Translations under genes and position numbers: made by a program
The notes under the pieces: model-generated
What the model saw: the letters and a program-made list of their open reading frames with translations, nothing else
Database searches by the model: none
What the model was told of the DNA's origin: nothing
In this document: in pieces, positions 19,258 to 26,938 of the stretch
Layout of the letters: each line of letters begins with the position of its first letter
How positions within the stretch are numbered: position 1 is the first letter of the stretch
Virus record (IMG/VR): IMGVR_UViG_3300037258_000163
Coordinates: 1-28,748 of that record
Length of the DNA: 28,748 bases
Reading direction: 5' to 3' (one strand)
Origin: a virus

Positions 19258-19426
19258 TAGTTTCCCACTTTATGCTAGGCTGACTTGTTCCTTTTTCTGT
19301 CTTTCCGCAATGGCTGCAAGTCCTTTTGTAAAAAGTTTTCGGATTAATACCACCTGCTTGTGTAACAGCATAAGGATCTTGCACGAAGCAGTGACCTCCT
19401 ATAGTCACGCATTGTTCTTCTGTCAT
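19226..19426 (-). CDS. Small zinc-binding protein (66 aa)
   Basis: The product has TIGGHCFVQD (8-17) and RTCSHCGKTEK (35-45), giving Cys13, Cys37 and Cys40 with His12 and His39 available for one zinc ion. It lies directly after the polymerase and is coupled by ATGA. The C-terminal tail has WETSEYEQRL. It matches a two-strand zinc-knuckle style seen in small actinophage proteins. No named function. Confidence 0.6.
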   Translation of the reverse strand: MTEEQCVTIGGHCFVQDPYAVTQAGGINPKTFYKRTCSHCGKTEKGTSQPSIKWETSEYEQRLLGT

Positions 19427-21330
19427 TTAGCTTCTGACCACCTGTCTGCTATGTGTATGTCCGCTTTTAGCGGAACGTTTACCAGTCTCTGCACACCTTC
19501 TCCAGTCATCGCTTCCCGCAAAATGCCCACAGTTGACTGAGCTAAGGATTCGGGGGACGCCAGAACAATTTCATCGTGTACGGTCATAGTTAAGTGTACA
19601 TCCTCAGGTATCATGGCGTCAACCCTTATCATGGATAATTTTATTAAATCTGCCGCTCCGCCCTGAATAAGAGAGTTGAATGCCTGTCTCTCTGCACCTA
19701 GCCTGATTCCCTTCTCTGATGCCTTGAGTCCCTTGACTCTTCTCTTACGTCCTATCAGAGTTTCCAGGTAGCCATACTTCCGGGCATAATCTATTGTGTA
19801 CTGCTTGAAGGCGTGAATCTCAGGGAACATCTCTGCGTGTCTTGCCAGCACTTCTCTTGCCCGTTTTACTGAGACGTGAGCCATGTTGGCTACCTTGTTG
19901 TCACCAGCACCGTAGACTACAGCAAATCCCAGAGTCTTGCCGAGATCCTGCCTCTCAACTTTCGTGACATCCTCTGGCGCTTTACCCAGCACCATAGCTG
20001 CTGTCATAGTATGCGGATCAATGCCTGTCTGGAAAGCCTCGAACAGTTTCCCCTCACCTATATAATGCGCGAGAATTACCAGTTCTATCTGGGCGTAGTC
20101 TCCGACGACGAGTTTTCCCCCTGTTTCGGCAATGAAGGCCCCGCGTAACAGAGCACCAAGCTCAGTATAAGGCCGAGGAATATTCTGAAGATTAGGTTTC
20201 CTGCAAGAGAAGCGTCCCGTGACTGTACCATACTGAACGAAATCAGCGTAGATATGATTATCAAATATAATACAAGGTTTCTCTTTACCATCTCCTAGCC
20301 ACCCTTCTACATAAGTTGACAGTAACTTGTTTACGTCGCCATAATTCCTCAGCGCTTTTGCTACCGGATTACTGGTATAAGAAGCCAGGACATCATCATC
20401 TGTTGAATATGCCCCGCCTTTTGTTATCTTCCAGGGATTGAGGTTCTGTCCCTCTGGCTTAGGCGCAAAAAGTATCTTCTGTCTTTGCGGAACGGAGTTA
20501 ATGTTAAAACGTCTTCCTGCCGATGCATACACTTCAGCCTCAGCCTGAACAATCCGTATTTCAAGTTCCTCTTTAAGCTCTCTGAGCCTTGGGATATCCA
20601 TCTTTGCGCCATGAAGACGCATTCCCACAAGAACGTTGAGAACATCCATCTCCATTTCGTAAACATGTCCTAGTCCTTCTTCGTCAATTAATGGTTCAAG
20701 CTTACGGTCATACAGCCATGTGTACTTGGCGTCCAGGTAAGAATACAGAGCGGCCTTGTCAAAAGGCACAGTTTCTATATGCTGTCCAGTATCGTCGTAA
20801 TCATACTCTACACCAAAATGCTTCTTGATCATAGCTTTCAGGCCGAGCTTCTTGATATTCTCGTCCAGCAGCCACTTCTTTACGATTGTGTCACCGTATG
20901 GTGGCGGGGGAACTTCTCCCCAGTACTTAGCCGTAGATACAAGATCATAAATGACTCCGCTGCCAATTTTCCTTATTCCTGGCTCCCAGAACAGCGGACG
21001 CAAGATCTCGAAGACATTCGGCAGGGAAATCTGATCAGGAGGATCTTCATAGACAGGAACCATCTTTGTATAAGGCTCACCGATTTTCTTTCCTGTCTTA
21101 TAGTGATGAGTCTCTGGCTTCTCCCCGGTTACCTTAGTTCCTATAGGATGACCGAATGGGACGGCAATTGCCGTCCCATTCGCTGCCAGTGACATCCATG
21201 TTAACTGTGACAGATGAGGTATACCACGATGCTCACCCACCCCTTCAACATCAAACACAAATGCATCTTGCTTGCGGAAATACTCTACGGCTTCTCTGAG
21301 ATCAGCTTCCGTAAGTATTACGGAACTCAT
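19423..21330 (-). CDS. polA: Family A DNA polymerase with 3'-5' exonuclease domain
   Basis: The 635-residue enzyme lacks the 5' nuclease domain. Exonuclease: FVFDVEG (24-30, Asp27, Glu29), GSGVIYDLVS (123-132, Asp129) and YSYLDAKYTWLY (196-207, Asp200). Polymerase: TGRFS (371-375), NLQNIP (380-385), motif A VVGDYAQIELVILAHY (408-423, catalytic Asp411), motif B RQDLGKTLGFAVVYGAG (460-476, Lys465, Phe469, Tyr473) and motif C VHDE (584-587). Motif A has Val instead of Arg after EL, and the Arg preceding Lys465 sits one residue further than in Pol I. Phe at 469 predicts discrimination against ddNTPs. No strong ribosome site; the start is within the previous gene's end (29-base overlap). Replicative polymerase of the phage. 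Confidence 0.95.
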   Translation of the reverse strand: MSSVILTEADLREAVEYFRKQDAFVFDVEGVGEHRGIPHLSQLTWMSLAANGTAIAVPFGHPIGTKVTGEKPETHHYKTGKKIGEPYTKMVPVYEDPPDQISLPNVFEILRPLFWEPGIRKIGSGVIYDLVSTAKYWGEVPPPPYGDTIVKKWLLDENIKKLGLKAMIKKHFGVEYDYDDTGQHIETVPFDKAALYSYLDAKYTWLYDRKLEPLIDEEGLGHVYEMEMDVLNVLVGMRLHGAKMDIPRLRELKEELEIRIVQAEAEVYASAGRRFNINSVPQRQKILFAPKPEGQNLNPWKITKGGAYSTDDDVLASYTSNPVAKALRNYGDVNKLLSTYVEGWLGDGKEKPCIIFDNHIYADFVQYGTVTGRFSCRKPNLQNIPRPYTELGALLRGAFIAETGGKLVVGDYAQIELVILAHYIGEGKLFEAFQTGIDPHTMTAAMVLGKAPEDVTKVERQDLGKTLGFAVVYGAGDNKVANMAHVSVKRAREVLARHAEMFPEIHAFKQYTIDYARKYGYLETLIGRKRRVKGLKASEKGIRLGAERQAFNSLIQGGAADLIKLSMIRVDAMIPEDVHLTMTVHDEIVLASPESLAQSTVGILREAMTGEGVQRLVNVPLKADIHIADRWSEAK

Positions 21331-21520
21331 TGGTGAATCCTACATGTCTCCAGTGGCCAACCTTGAATGTGTGAATATTCTGCCCATTGCTATGAATAAC
21401 CAAGTCTCCTGAGAGCGGGAAATCTTTTCTGATAGACCATCCATCTGCTAACGGGAATATGAAACCCTTCTCAGCAAAAACTGTTACACCTCTTCTGGCA
21501 AACTCAGCATGGTAGTGCAT
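21302..21520 (-). CDS. Small hypothetical protein (72 aa)
   Basis: A mixed alpha-beta protein: HYHAEFARRGVTVFAEKGF at the N-terminus, DGWSIRKDFPLSGDLVIHSNG and HTFKVGHWRHVGF toward the C-terminus, with several His and aromatic residues. ATG overlaps the previous stop as TAATG; it runs 29 bases into the polymerase gene. No family recognised. Likely soluble. Confidence 0.6.
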   Translation of the reverse strand: MHYHAEFARRGVTVFAEKGFIFPLADGWSIRKDFPLSGDLVIHSNGQNIHTFKVGHWRHVGFTNEFRNTYGS

Positions 21521-22176
21521 TAATCCTCCAGGCTGCTTACCAGAGCCTGCAATTCATGACGAGATCCTTCAGGGGCGATTTCCTTTGTGTATGCAGTCTT
21601 TGCAAGCTCGTCAAACTGCTCTTGTGTCAAAGCCTCAACTCCCCAGTCTTCTTTAAGTTCTGAAGCTTTCACAGGATCTACGGTATAAGTAGCAAAACCA
21701 TTTGAGCCTGTTGTCTTTGATATGGCGAAATACTGCTCAAGCTTGTTGACAGGCTTTGTCCTGGCGCTTTCTGCTCTTGCTTTGACAGCCTTAGACGGGT
21801 CTGCTGAAAGCTGCCAGAGCAGCAATTTCGGTCCTGAATCTGACATCTCGATAACGTTAAAGCACTCAGTCTGCTTAGGTGTATCATCTATCTGGCACAG
21901 CGGGCAGTCTGTTATAATGCATGTCTTTGGTTTCTTGTTAACCCAGTGCTGCCACCATGACGCAAAAGGCCTGGCTTCAACAAAATGAACCAGGACTTCC
22001 TGGCCTTCATCAACACTGAATCTGTTCAGCTTATCTGAGCGCTTGATAACAGGAGTTTGCCTGTCGGAAGCCCAGCCTTCGCCAATACTTACAGTTCCGC
22101 CTTCTTTGACCACGCGTTCTTTCCCTTCATAAGTCTTATCTGGATCTGTTCTTCTTCTGCCAATTTCTCTAGGCAT
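21520..22176 (-). CDS. Probable single-stranded-DNA-binding protein (gp32/2.5-like role)
   Basis: The 218-residue protein has a basic N-terminus, a core beginning FSVDEGQEVLVHFVEARPFASW (53-74), then a cysteine cluster CIITDCPLC (86-94) with Cys105 for a likely zinc site, FNVIEM, and a helical acidic C-terminus (ELQALVSSLED). Actinophage replication modules contain a conserved protein with precisely this FxxGExxxVxFLDxxPFA...CPLC...FNV order that is used as ssDNA-binding protein, comparable in role to T4 gp32 or T7 gp2.5. The acidic tail is typical for contacting replication partners. Close to polymerase and MerR-like gene. Function inferred from family recall and position. Confidence 0.55.
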   Translation of the reverse strand: MPREIGRRRTDPDKTYEGKERVVKEGGTVSIGEGWASDRQTPVIKRSDKLNRFSVDEGQEVLVHFVEARPFASWWQHWVNKKPKTCIITDCPLCQIDDTPKQTECFNVIEMSDSGPKLLLWQLSADPSKAVKARAESARTKPVNKLEQYFAISKTTGSNGFATYTVDPVKASELKEDWGVEALTQEQFDELAKTAYTKEIAPEGSRHELQALVSSLED

Positions 22177-22417
22177 TGTTACCCCAGCTTAATATATAAC
22201 TGTCACTTCCGCCAGGCAGAAGATCAACCGCATCATTAATGTCTTTCTTCAGCGCTTTAGTCAGCAATTCTTCTGCCCACTCTGCTCCTGCGTCTATAGG
22301 GGCAGTTCCTATTTCTATTGCCATCGAGTTTGTGTCAATTTCCACTGACGCACCAATTCTCAGAGACTCATAGTTACCCATGTTGATAACATGTTCTCTC
22401 GTTCTAGTTAATTTCAC
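22169..22417 (-). CDS. Conserved hypothetical protein (82 aa)
   Basis: GTG start overlapping the MerR-like gene's stop (GTGA), with GAGGAGAGCA in front. The product begins with REHVINMGNYESLRIGASVEID (7-28), which resembles a conserved actinophage protein found just before the ssDNA-binding-like gene; it continues with a helical part (AEWAEELLTKALKKDINDAVDLL). No known activity. The beta-rich first half and helix could be a small nucleic-acid-binding domain. Confidence 0.6.
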   Translation of the reverse strand: MKLTRTREHVINMGNYESLRIGASVEIDTNSMAIEIGTAPIDAGAEWAEELLTKALKKDINDAVDLLPGGSDSYILSWGNNA

Positions 22418-22824
22418 TGCTCTCCTCTAAATAATTTGTATGCTCGTTCTCTGAAATTTGTCTCATATACTGGCTTCCACTTACCTTTTGCTGATGGTTC
22501 CAGTATCCCTTCTTCTTTTGCTATATCTTTCAGCCCTGAAATCTGCTCTTTCGTGTAAAGCCTGCGTTTTCCTCTCGGGTCTGACGATGGGAGTATATAA
22601 GCAGGTTTCGGCAGAATTCCTTCACTCTCCCACTTACGGAGAGTAACCGTCTTGCGGTTAAGTATTCTGGCTAAAGTACCGAGAGCATAGAATTCTGTCT
22701 CCTGGCCTTTCAGGAGCATCACTCTTGGTTTCTCCCAGAATTCTTCTGATGACCCTGATGCTGGCTCAGTGATGTTATCGTATGCCTTTAAGGGCATCTT
22801 TGAGCCCGGATAGAAACCTGTCAT
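22414..22824 (-). CDS. MerR-like winged-helix DNA-binding protein
   Basis: The 136-residue form starts at ATG 22824, whose ATGA overlaps the upstream small membrane gene; a longer form from 22908 overlaps that gene fully and is less likely. The core (about 44-95) is MerR-type: EFYALGTLARILNRKTVTLRKWESEGILP gives helix-turn-helix and the first wing, followed by DPRGKRRLYTKEQI. The C-terminal 30 residues are basic and helical. It lacks the long dimer coiled coil and Cys ligands of metal sensors, so may act as an excisionase-like or regulatory DNA-binding protein within the replication unit. Confidence 0.8.
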   Translation of the reverse strand: MTGFYPGSKMPLKAYDNITEPASGSSEEFWEKPRVMLLKGQETEFYALGTLARILNRKTVTLRKWESEGILPKPAYILPSSDPRGKRRLYTKEQISGLKDIAKEEGILEPSAKGKWKPVYETNFRERAYKLFRGEQ

Positions 22825-22970
22825 CTGTGTGGCAATCCCGGCGCTCCTGCCAGAAAATAAGCAATCACTCCTATTGTAAGAGTCCAGAAAATTATATACC
22901 TGGTCCATACTTTTCTGCGGGATGGCAATTCTGGCCGTTCCCTGCGACTCGGCCTGTGTCCGTTGTTCAC
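22821..22970 (-). CDS. Small single-pass membrane protein (49 aa)
   Basis: A 49-codon gene between the leaderless gene and the MerR-like gene, joined by GTGA at the start and ATGA at the end. The product has a strongly basic N-terminus (GHRPSRRERPELPSRRK) then one hydrophobic segment at about 23-41 (TRYIIFWTLTIGVIAYFL), predicted N-in. Perfect coupling on both sides is the evidence for translation. Unknown role; it joins a series of small membrane proteins in the replication region. Confidence 0.7.
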   Translation of the reverse strand: MNNGHRPSRRERPELPSRRKVWTRYIIFWTLTIGVIAYFLAGAPGLPHR

Positions 22971-23386
22971 GATTTAACTTTCACCAGCGCCCATGTTTCT
23001 TCAACCTCCATTAATTCATCCATCTCCTCGTCAGAAATTATCCCTTCCTGATTACACACATAAATTTCATTCATATCCGGAACTGCTACCCATTCCACAC
23101 AGCGCTTTCCCAGCGCTTTCCTGGCAATTAAGGCCATAGCTTTGTCTTCGCTTATGTACTCAGATACCCTTCGCTGAAGTTTCAGTCCGGTGCAGAATCC
23201 GCTGCCCGAAGGGATATGATCAAATTCCCAGATGAAGTTTCCGCTTTCATCTGGCTCTCCTAATGATCTTATCTGTTCCTTAATCCAGTCACGGGCGCGA
23301 TTTTTCCGGCCCTTTGCCCTCTCCTCTTCATCAGCACAGTGAAGGTACTCCATCGCGGCATGGCGAGGATCTCGGTACTCTAGCAT
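22967..23386 (-). CDS. Hypothetical protein expressed from a leaderless start
   Basis: The 139-residue product has a basic helical front (HAAMEYLHCADEEERAKGRKNRARDWIKEQI), a central IWEFDHIPSGSGFCTGLKLQRR, and an acidic end (SDEEMDELMEVEETW). It looks soluble. There is no Shine-Dalgarno; its ATG lies just six bases after the -10 box of the promoter at 23386-23421, so translation would start on the first base of the mRNA. It is the first gene of the unit that contains MerR-like protein, ssDNA-binding protein and polymerase. No family recognised. Confidence 0.7.
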   Translation of the reverse strand: MLEYRDPRHAAMEYLHCADEEERAKGRKNRARDWIKEQIRSLGEPDESGNFIWEFDHIPSGSGFCTGLKLQRRVSEYISEDKAMALIARKALGKRCVEWVAVPDMNEIYVCNQEGIISDEEMDELMEVEETWALVKVKS

Positions 23387-23421
23387 GTGTCCATTATAGC
23401 ACGGTTAGTAACTCTTGTCAA
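23386..23421 (-). promoter_or_regulatory. Consensus sigma-70-type promoter, leaderless
   Basis: On the minus strand TTGACA (23421-23416) and TATAAT (23398-23393) are separated by exactly 17 bases, a perfect match to both boxes. After TATAAT, GGACAC precedes the ATG at 23386, so initiation around +1 places the start codon at the 5' end. The TTGACA box overlaps the TGA stop of the SNF2 helicase gene. It is the only such consensus I found here. It would be read by the host's principal sigma factor. Confidence 0.88.
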
Positions 23422-24935
23422 GTCCCAGTTATCTCTCTGCAATGATCTGTCAGTGTGTCTTTGTCTGTCTCTACGCGCCCGAATTCGTCCTGTCCAGTGC
23501 CGTCTAAGATGGCTCCTGCAATTCTCCTCTTCCTGTCAAGCATTCTCAGTTTCCTTGCTTCAATGGAGTCTCTGAAGACGACGTTTCTGACGAATACCTG
23601 CCCGAATTCGCTGCTGACCCTGACATGGCGTCCATTAATCTGATCAGCTTTACCAGCCGACCAAGGAAGATCATAATTAATAAGATAGTTAGCCATTGAC
23701 ATATCCATGCCATAGGCTCCCGCATGTGAAGAGAGAAATACGCGGCATAAGGGATCATTAGTAAATTTGGCAACAGCAGATTGCTTATCTGCCGAGTTCT
23801 TGCCTCCATGAAACTTAACGGATTCCGCATTTAATTCATCCTCCAGTATATTGAGCATTCCTCTGTATCTCGTGTATATGAGAATCTTATTCTCCGGGAA
23901 TTCAAGTATCTCATTAACCTTCTCCTTCAGCAGTTCCAGTTTCGGTGATGTAAGTATATTGTCCAGATAACCATCCTGCCATAAGTCATTAGCATACAGG
24001 GCACCATTCTGGGCAGACATTATCACAAGATCGGGATGGTCTAAGAACATCTCCATAGCTGTGTGGATGGCCATGACCTTACCAGACGGAGTAGACTCAT
24101 CAGCGCCGGAATAGTAGTCATGAAGCTCAAATCCTGCTCCTGGGCTTATGCTGTCCAGTTCAATCAGCAGATCCCCGGAAATCTTCTTGTAGACCTTCTT
24201 AATCTCTGGAGACATGTCTGCATACCACTCATCTTCATCAACTGAGGGAAGATATTTCGATACTTCAGGATCATGGCGCGATTTTCTCGATAATGCTGGC
24301 CCCAGCTTCTTTTTAAGAACAGGAAGATTCTTGTAGCCAACAACCCAGCCAAAGTGACTCCTGCTGATGTATGCTTTGTCAAAAAGGTCATATCTGCCCA
24401 GAACTTCCTCATCAACCCACTGCATGATGGAAAATAGCTCATCTGGCTTGTTTTCCACCGGAGTTCCTGTAAGAGCTAGCCTGTATTTAGGTTTGAGCAT
24501 CTTCTTTATCTGCTTGGTTCTTTTTGCGCGGAAAGTCTTGATGGCTGTAGCTTCATCAAGAATCACCATCTCTGGCCTGATTTTTCGCACAAAGCTGGCA
24601 TCATTGATTACGTTGTCATATCCCATGATGATGTAGCGGGGAAATTTCTTCAGGATGCTCTGATACAGAATTTCCCGCTGTTTTACAGTTCCGTCAATTA
24701 CGCAAAAGCCAGCATCAGTAAACTGCTCAATTCTTTCCGCCCACTGAAACTTAATAGAAGCTGGGCAGACAATTACGCAGCACGAAATCTTGCCTTCTGC
24801 CATCAGTCTCTCAGCAGCGGCAATGCCTATAACTGTCTTTCCCAGCCCCATCTCATACGCTACCAGCAGATTTCCTCTTTCGAGAAAAGTTTCTACCGGC
24901 TCAGTCTGGTAAGGCTTCAGTGTTCCTTTAAACAT
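23418..24935 (-). CDS. SNF2-family (SF2) DNA helicase/translocase
   Basis: The 505-residue protein has the two RecA-like halves of SF2: motif I AYEMGLGKT (26-34), Ia CVIVCPAS (53-60), II VILDEAT (124-130), III ALTGTPVEN (154-162), and in the second half ILIYTRYRGMLNILEDEL, VFLSSHAGAYGMDMSMANYLINYDLPW and INGRHVRV (motifs IV-VI), with an arginine finger. The length and absence of extra domains fit phage SNF2-type enzymes that move on dsDNA or remodel replication forks. Start ATG 24935 follows the previous stop by two bases; a start 16 codons upstream overlaps that gene. Its stop overlaps the -35 box of the next promoter. Confidence 0.9.
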   Translation of the reverse strand: MFKGTLKPYQTEPVETFLERGNLLVAYEMGLGKTVIGIAAAERLMAEGKISCCVIVCPASIKFQWAERIEQFTDAGFCVIDGTVKQREILYQSILKKFPRYIIMGYDNVINDASFVRKIRPEMVILDEATAIKTFRAKRTKQIKKMLKPKYRLALTGTPVENKPDELFSIMQWVDEEVLGRYDLFDKAYISRSHFGWVVGYKNLPVLKKKLGPALSRKSRHDPEVSKYLPSVDEDEWYADMSPEIKKVYKKISGDLLIELDSISPGAGFELHDYYSGADESTPSGKVMAIHTAMEMFLDHPDLVIMSAQNGALYANDLWQDGYLDNILTSPKLELLKEKVNEILEFPENKILIYTRYRGMLNILEDELNAESVKFHGGKNSADKQSAVAKFTNDPLCRVFLSSHAGAYGMDMSMANYLINYDLPWSAGKADQINGRHVRVSSEFGQVFVRNVVFRDSIEARKLRMLDRKRRIAGAILDGTGQDEFGRVETDKDTLTDHCREITGT

Positions 24936-24937
24936 AG

Positions 24938-25135
24938 CTACTTTAGATTTTCCGCTCTCATAGCCATCCTGGAGGCAAACCACGACAAAACAACAAATAG
25001 GTCAATGAATCCCACTACAGGCCACGTATAATTCCCAAGCTTGGTCCCACCAAATATCTCAGCTAATCCTAAACTTAGCGTAGGAAATAGCAGTAACATC
25101 AGAAAAACTATCAGACTAGCTTTGTTTATTCTCAC
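24938..25135 (-). CDS. Small two-pass membrane protein (65 aa)
   Basis: Two hydrophobic segments, at about 7-25 (SLIVFLMLLLFPTLSLGLA) and 38-56 (WPVVGFIDLFVVLSWFAS), with a short loop holding FGGTKLGNYT and a charged tail (RMAMRAENLK). GTG start; 20-base overlap with the previous gene. It is the third consecutive membrane protein between primase and SNF2 helicase. Function unknown; a membrane anchor for replication proteins is one possibility. Confidence 0.65.
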   Translation of the reverse strand: MRINKASLIVFLMLLLFPTLSLGLAEIFGGTKLGNYTWPVVGFIDLFVVLSWFASRMAMRAENLK

Positions 25136-25451
25136 GTTTTATGTCCTCGATGTCTTTCTTTACTTTAAGCCTGTGAAGTAATCTCCTTGAATGCTCTATC
25201 CTGTCTTCCCATCGCTCCTTCGGGCTCTGTGTTCCCGTAGTTATGTGTATGGAGAGAGCACTTCTCCTGATTCTTTTAGTGCGAAACCACTCTATAGTTC
25301 CGCTGCACACTGCCACGGTCACAAGTGGGGCCACTACAGTCGCAACCGTATTTTTTAGGAACCAAAACACGACCCCTACGACAACGCCTATAAGTACTGC
25401 TACTGCGTTGGCGATTATTACTCGTGCTCTCTTGAAGTCTGCATTACTCAT
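25116..25451 (-). CDS. Membrane protein with basic helical cytoplasmic tail (111 aa)
   Basis: After a short basic N-terminus (ADFKRARV), two hydrophobic segments at about 11-32 (IIANAVAVLIGVVVGVVFWFL) and 35-54 (TVATVVAPLVTVAVCSGTI), then a long charged helix (RRSALSIHITT; WEDRIEHSRRLLHRLKVKKDIEDIKREN). The tail would lie in the cytoplasm. A perfect AAGGAGG ribosome site precedes ATG. No known family. It neighbours another membrane protein on each side, so possibly subunits of one assembly. Confidence 0.65.
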   Translation of the reverse strand: MSNADFKRARVIIANAVAVLIGVVVGVVFWFLKNTVATVVAPLVTVAVCSGTIEWFRTKRIRRSALSIHITTGTQSPKERWEDRIEHSRRLLHRLKVKKDIEDIKRENKQS

Positions 25452-25460
25452 TTTTCCTCC

Positions 25461-26048
25461 TTAAGTTGTTGGCAAAACTGATGGTGACGGTGATATGGTT
25501 ACTGTGGGTGACGGAGAAGGGCTAGGAGAAGGTGAGGGACTTGGCGAAGGAGTCACAGATTTCACCGGAGTTGGTGAATATGAAGGACTTGGAGAATAAT
25601 ATGGTGAATACGCTGGTGAAGGTGTAACAGTTTTCGTTACTGCCGGAGAAGGAGTTTTAACAATATCACTTACCGGTTTTCCTGCTATTGCGTCAATTAC
25701 AGCAATTGTTCCTCCTGATATCACCGCTACCACTGCAACAGCTATAATAATCTTCCTCCAAGGGATACTTCTCTTGTACTGGCGGTATACCCAGTCATAT
25801 TCCCCGTTTGCTTTCCTTACCCTGACTCTTTTGATCACACTTTTGCGCAATTTATAAAAACCGTGCTCATAAAGAGCGGCAAAAGTTCCGCTGGCTGCAC
25901 TGGCAAGAGCTATACCTACAACGGTGCCTGTTGTGCCCAGGAAACTTCCCAGAAATGCTGCGGTAACGGTTGCAAGAGCAGATGCTGTTATTGTCCAGGT
26001 TCTCTCCCTGAAACCTGGTGGCTTATCTTTGTCTTCTTCTACTGCCAT
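25461..26048 (-). CDS. Membrane protein with long Pro/Ser repeat tail (195 aa)
   Basis: The first 120 residues contain hydrophobic segments at about 20-40 (ITASALATVTAAFLGSFLG), 42-60 (TGTVVGIALASAASGTFAA) and 100-124 (IIIAVAVVAVISGGTIAVIDAIAG), with a basic loop between (KLRKSVIKRVRVRK). From about 130 to the end it is a Pro/Ser/Thr repeat (SPSYSPTPVKSVTPSPSPSPS...), which would be flexible, extended and probably outside the membrane, able to cross the actinobacterial wall. The repeat DNA (25464-25658) shows GGTGA(A/C)GG-like units and may vary in length between relatives. Overlaps the primase stop by ten bases. Unknown function; surface-exclusion or envelope role is a guess. Confidence 0.6.
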   Translation of the reverse strand: MAVEEDKDKPPGFRERTWTITASALATVTAAFLGSFLGTTGTVVGIALASAASGTFAALYEHGFYKLRKSVIKRVRVRKANGEYDWVYRQYKRSIPWRKIIIAVAVVAVISGGTIAVIDAIAGKPVSDIVKTPSPAVTKTVTPSPAYSPYYSPSPSYSPTPVKSVTPSPSPSPSPSPSPSPTVTISPSPSVLPTT

Positions 26049-26938
26049 TTCATCATATAAGCAGGAATCGCTCCTGCTATTCCCCCCTCAATCTCCTCAT
26101 CTGTCATATCCCCGAAATCTTTGGCTTTCTCATTTACTGCCCAGTCGAAAACATATACTGGAATGCGTTTAAATTCTGTGCATATTCTAGCTGTTTCTCC
26201 CACTCCTGCGCTATCATTATCAAGCGCCAGTACAAGGCGGTCTGATCTATCGTGTACAAGGGACAACTGCCTGTCGCTGACGTGTACGCCATATGAAGAA
26301 AGTCCAGTTCTTCCGGTGGAAGTGAAGCAGCGCACTGCATCAACTGGGGACTCGACAAGGATAACGGTGCTGTCATGTTCAGCAATTCGTATGCCAAAGA
26401 GCGTTTCGGACTTTCTGCAACCGCCTGGATAATTTCTGAATTTTCGCTCATTTTTCTCTTGCCATCCCCATAATCTAGAGCTTTCCGGATCTCTGACAGG
26501 GAAAATCCAGGTTCCCCACTCACACTTATCCGGATTCCATAATACTTCATATTTCTCTGCACCTTCTGCCGTGATTTTCCTGCTTTTCAGCGCACTGGGC
26601 GGCGGCGGGGTGAACAGAGCTAAATCTGCATCAGTGAGCCTGAGTTCTTCGGAAGGAGCTACCTTCTCAGGTTCCAACCACTGCTTAGCCCTGCTCAGTC
26701 CCGCACGACCGCGAATCCATGAAGTTGCTTCCGGATGAGATAAGCCTAGCACAACCATAACTAAGCTGTCAAGAGCCCCGCCAAATCCACATGAAAAACA
26801 GTGATGCAGGCCACTGTCCAGATTTACCGACCAAGAGGGATGATGGTCGTTATGGACCGGGCACTGTGCTACAGCTTCATCACCACTGGTGTAGTAATCA
26901 ATTTTCATCTCGTCTAAAAGTGCGGAAATTGTGCTCAT
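26039..26938 (-). CDS. DNA primase (CHC2 zinc finger and TOPRIM)
   Basis: The 299-residue protein has an N-terminal CHC2 zinc finger CPVH (26-29) ... HCFSCG (46-51), with Cys26, His29, Cys47, Cys50 as ligands; then a linker, a RNA-polymerase-like part (about 120-185: VLWNPD, WIFPVRD, GWQEKNE) and a TOPRIM core with VILVESPVDAVR (192-203, Glu196) and LVLALDNDSAGVG (235-247, Asp240 and Asp242). It makes RNA primers for lagging-strand synthesis with the DnaB-like helicase nearby. Short compared with bacterial DnaG; no helicase-interaction domain visible. ATG has GAGAAGGAAAA in front; overlaps a membrane gene at its start. Confidence 0.92.
   Translation of the reverse strand: MSTISALLDEMKIDYYTSGDEAVAQCPVHNDHHPSWSVNLDSGLHHCFSCGFGGALDSLVMVVLGLSHPEATSWIRGRAGLSRAKQWLEPEKVAPSEELRLTDADLALFTPPPPSALKSRKITAEGAEKYEVLWNPDKCEWGTWIFPVRDPESSRLWGWQEKNERKFRNYPGGCRKSETLFGIRIAEHDSTVILVESPVDAVRCFTSTGRTGLSSYGVHVSDRQLSLVHDRSDRLVLALDNDSAGVGETARICTEFKRIPVYVFDWAVNEKAKDFGDMTDEEIEGGIAGAIPAYMMKWQ

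Noticed and set aside
22414-22908. Longer 164-codon version of the MerR-like protein
   Set aside because: Its extra 28 codons overlap a convincing small membrane gene and the shorter start has an ATGA junction.
25464-25658. Short repeated DNA units, considered as CRISPR or tandem repeat element
   Set aside because: Units are codon-phased SP/TP repeats within an open frame, no spacer structure.
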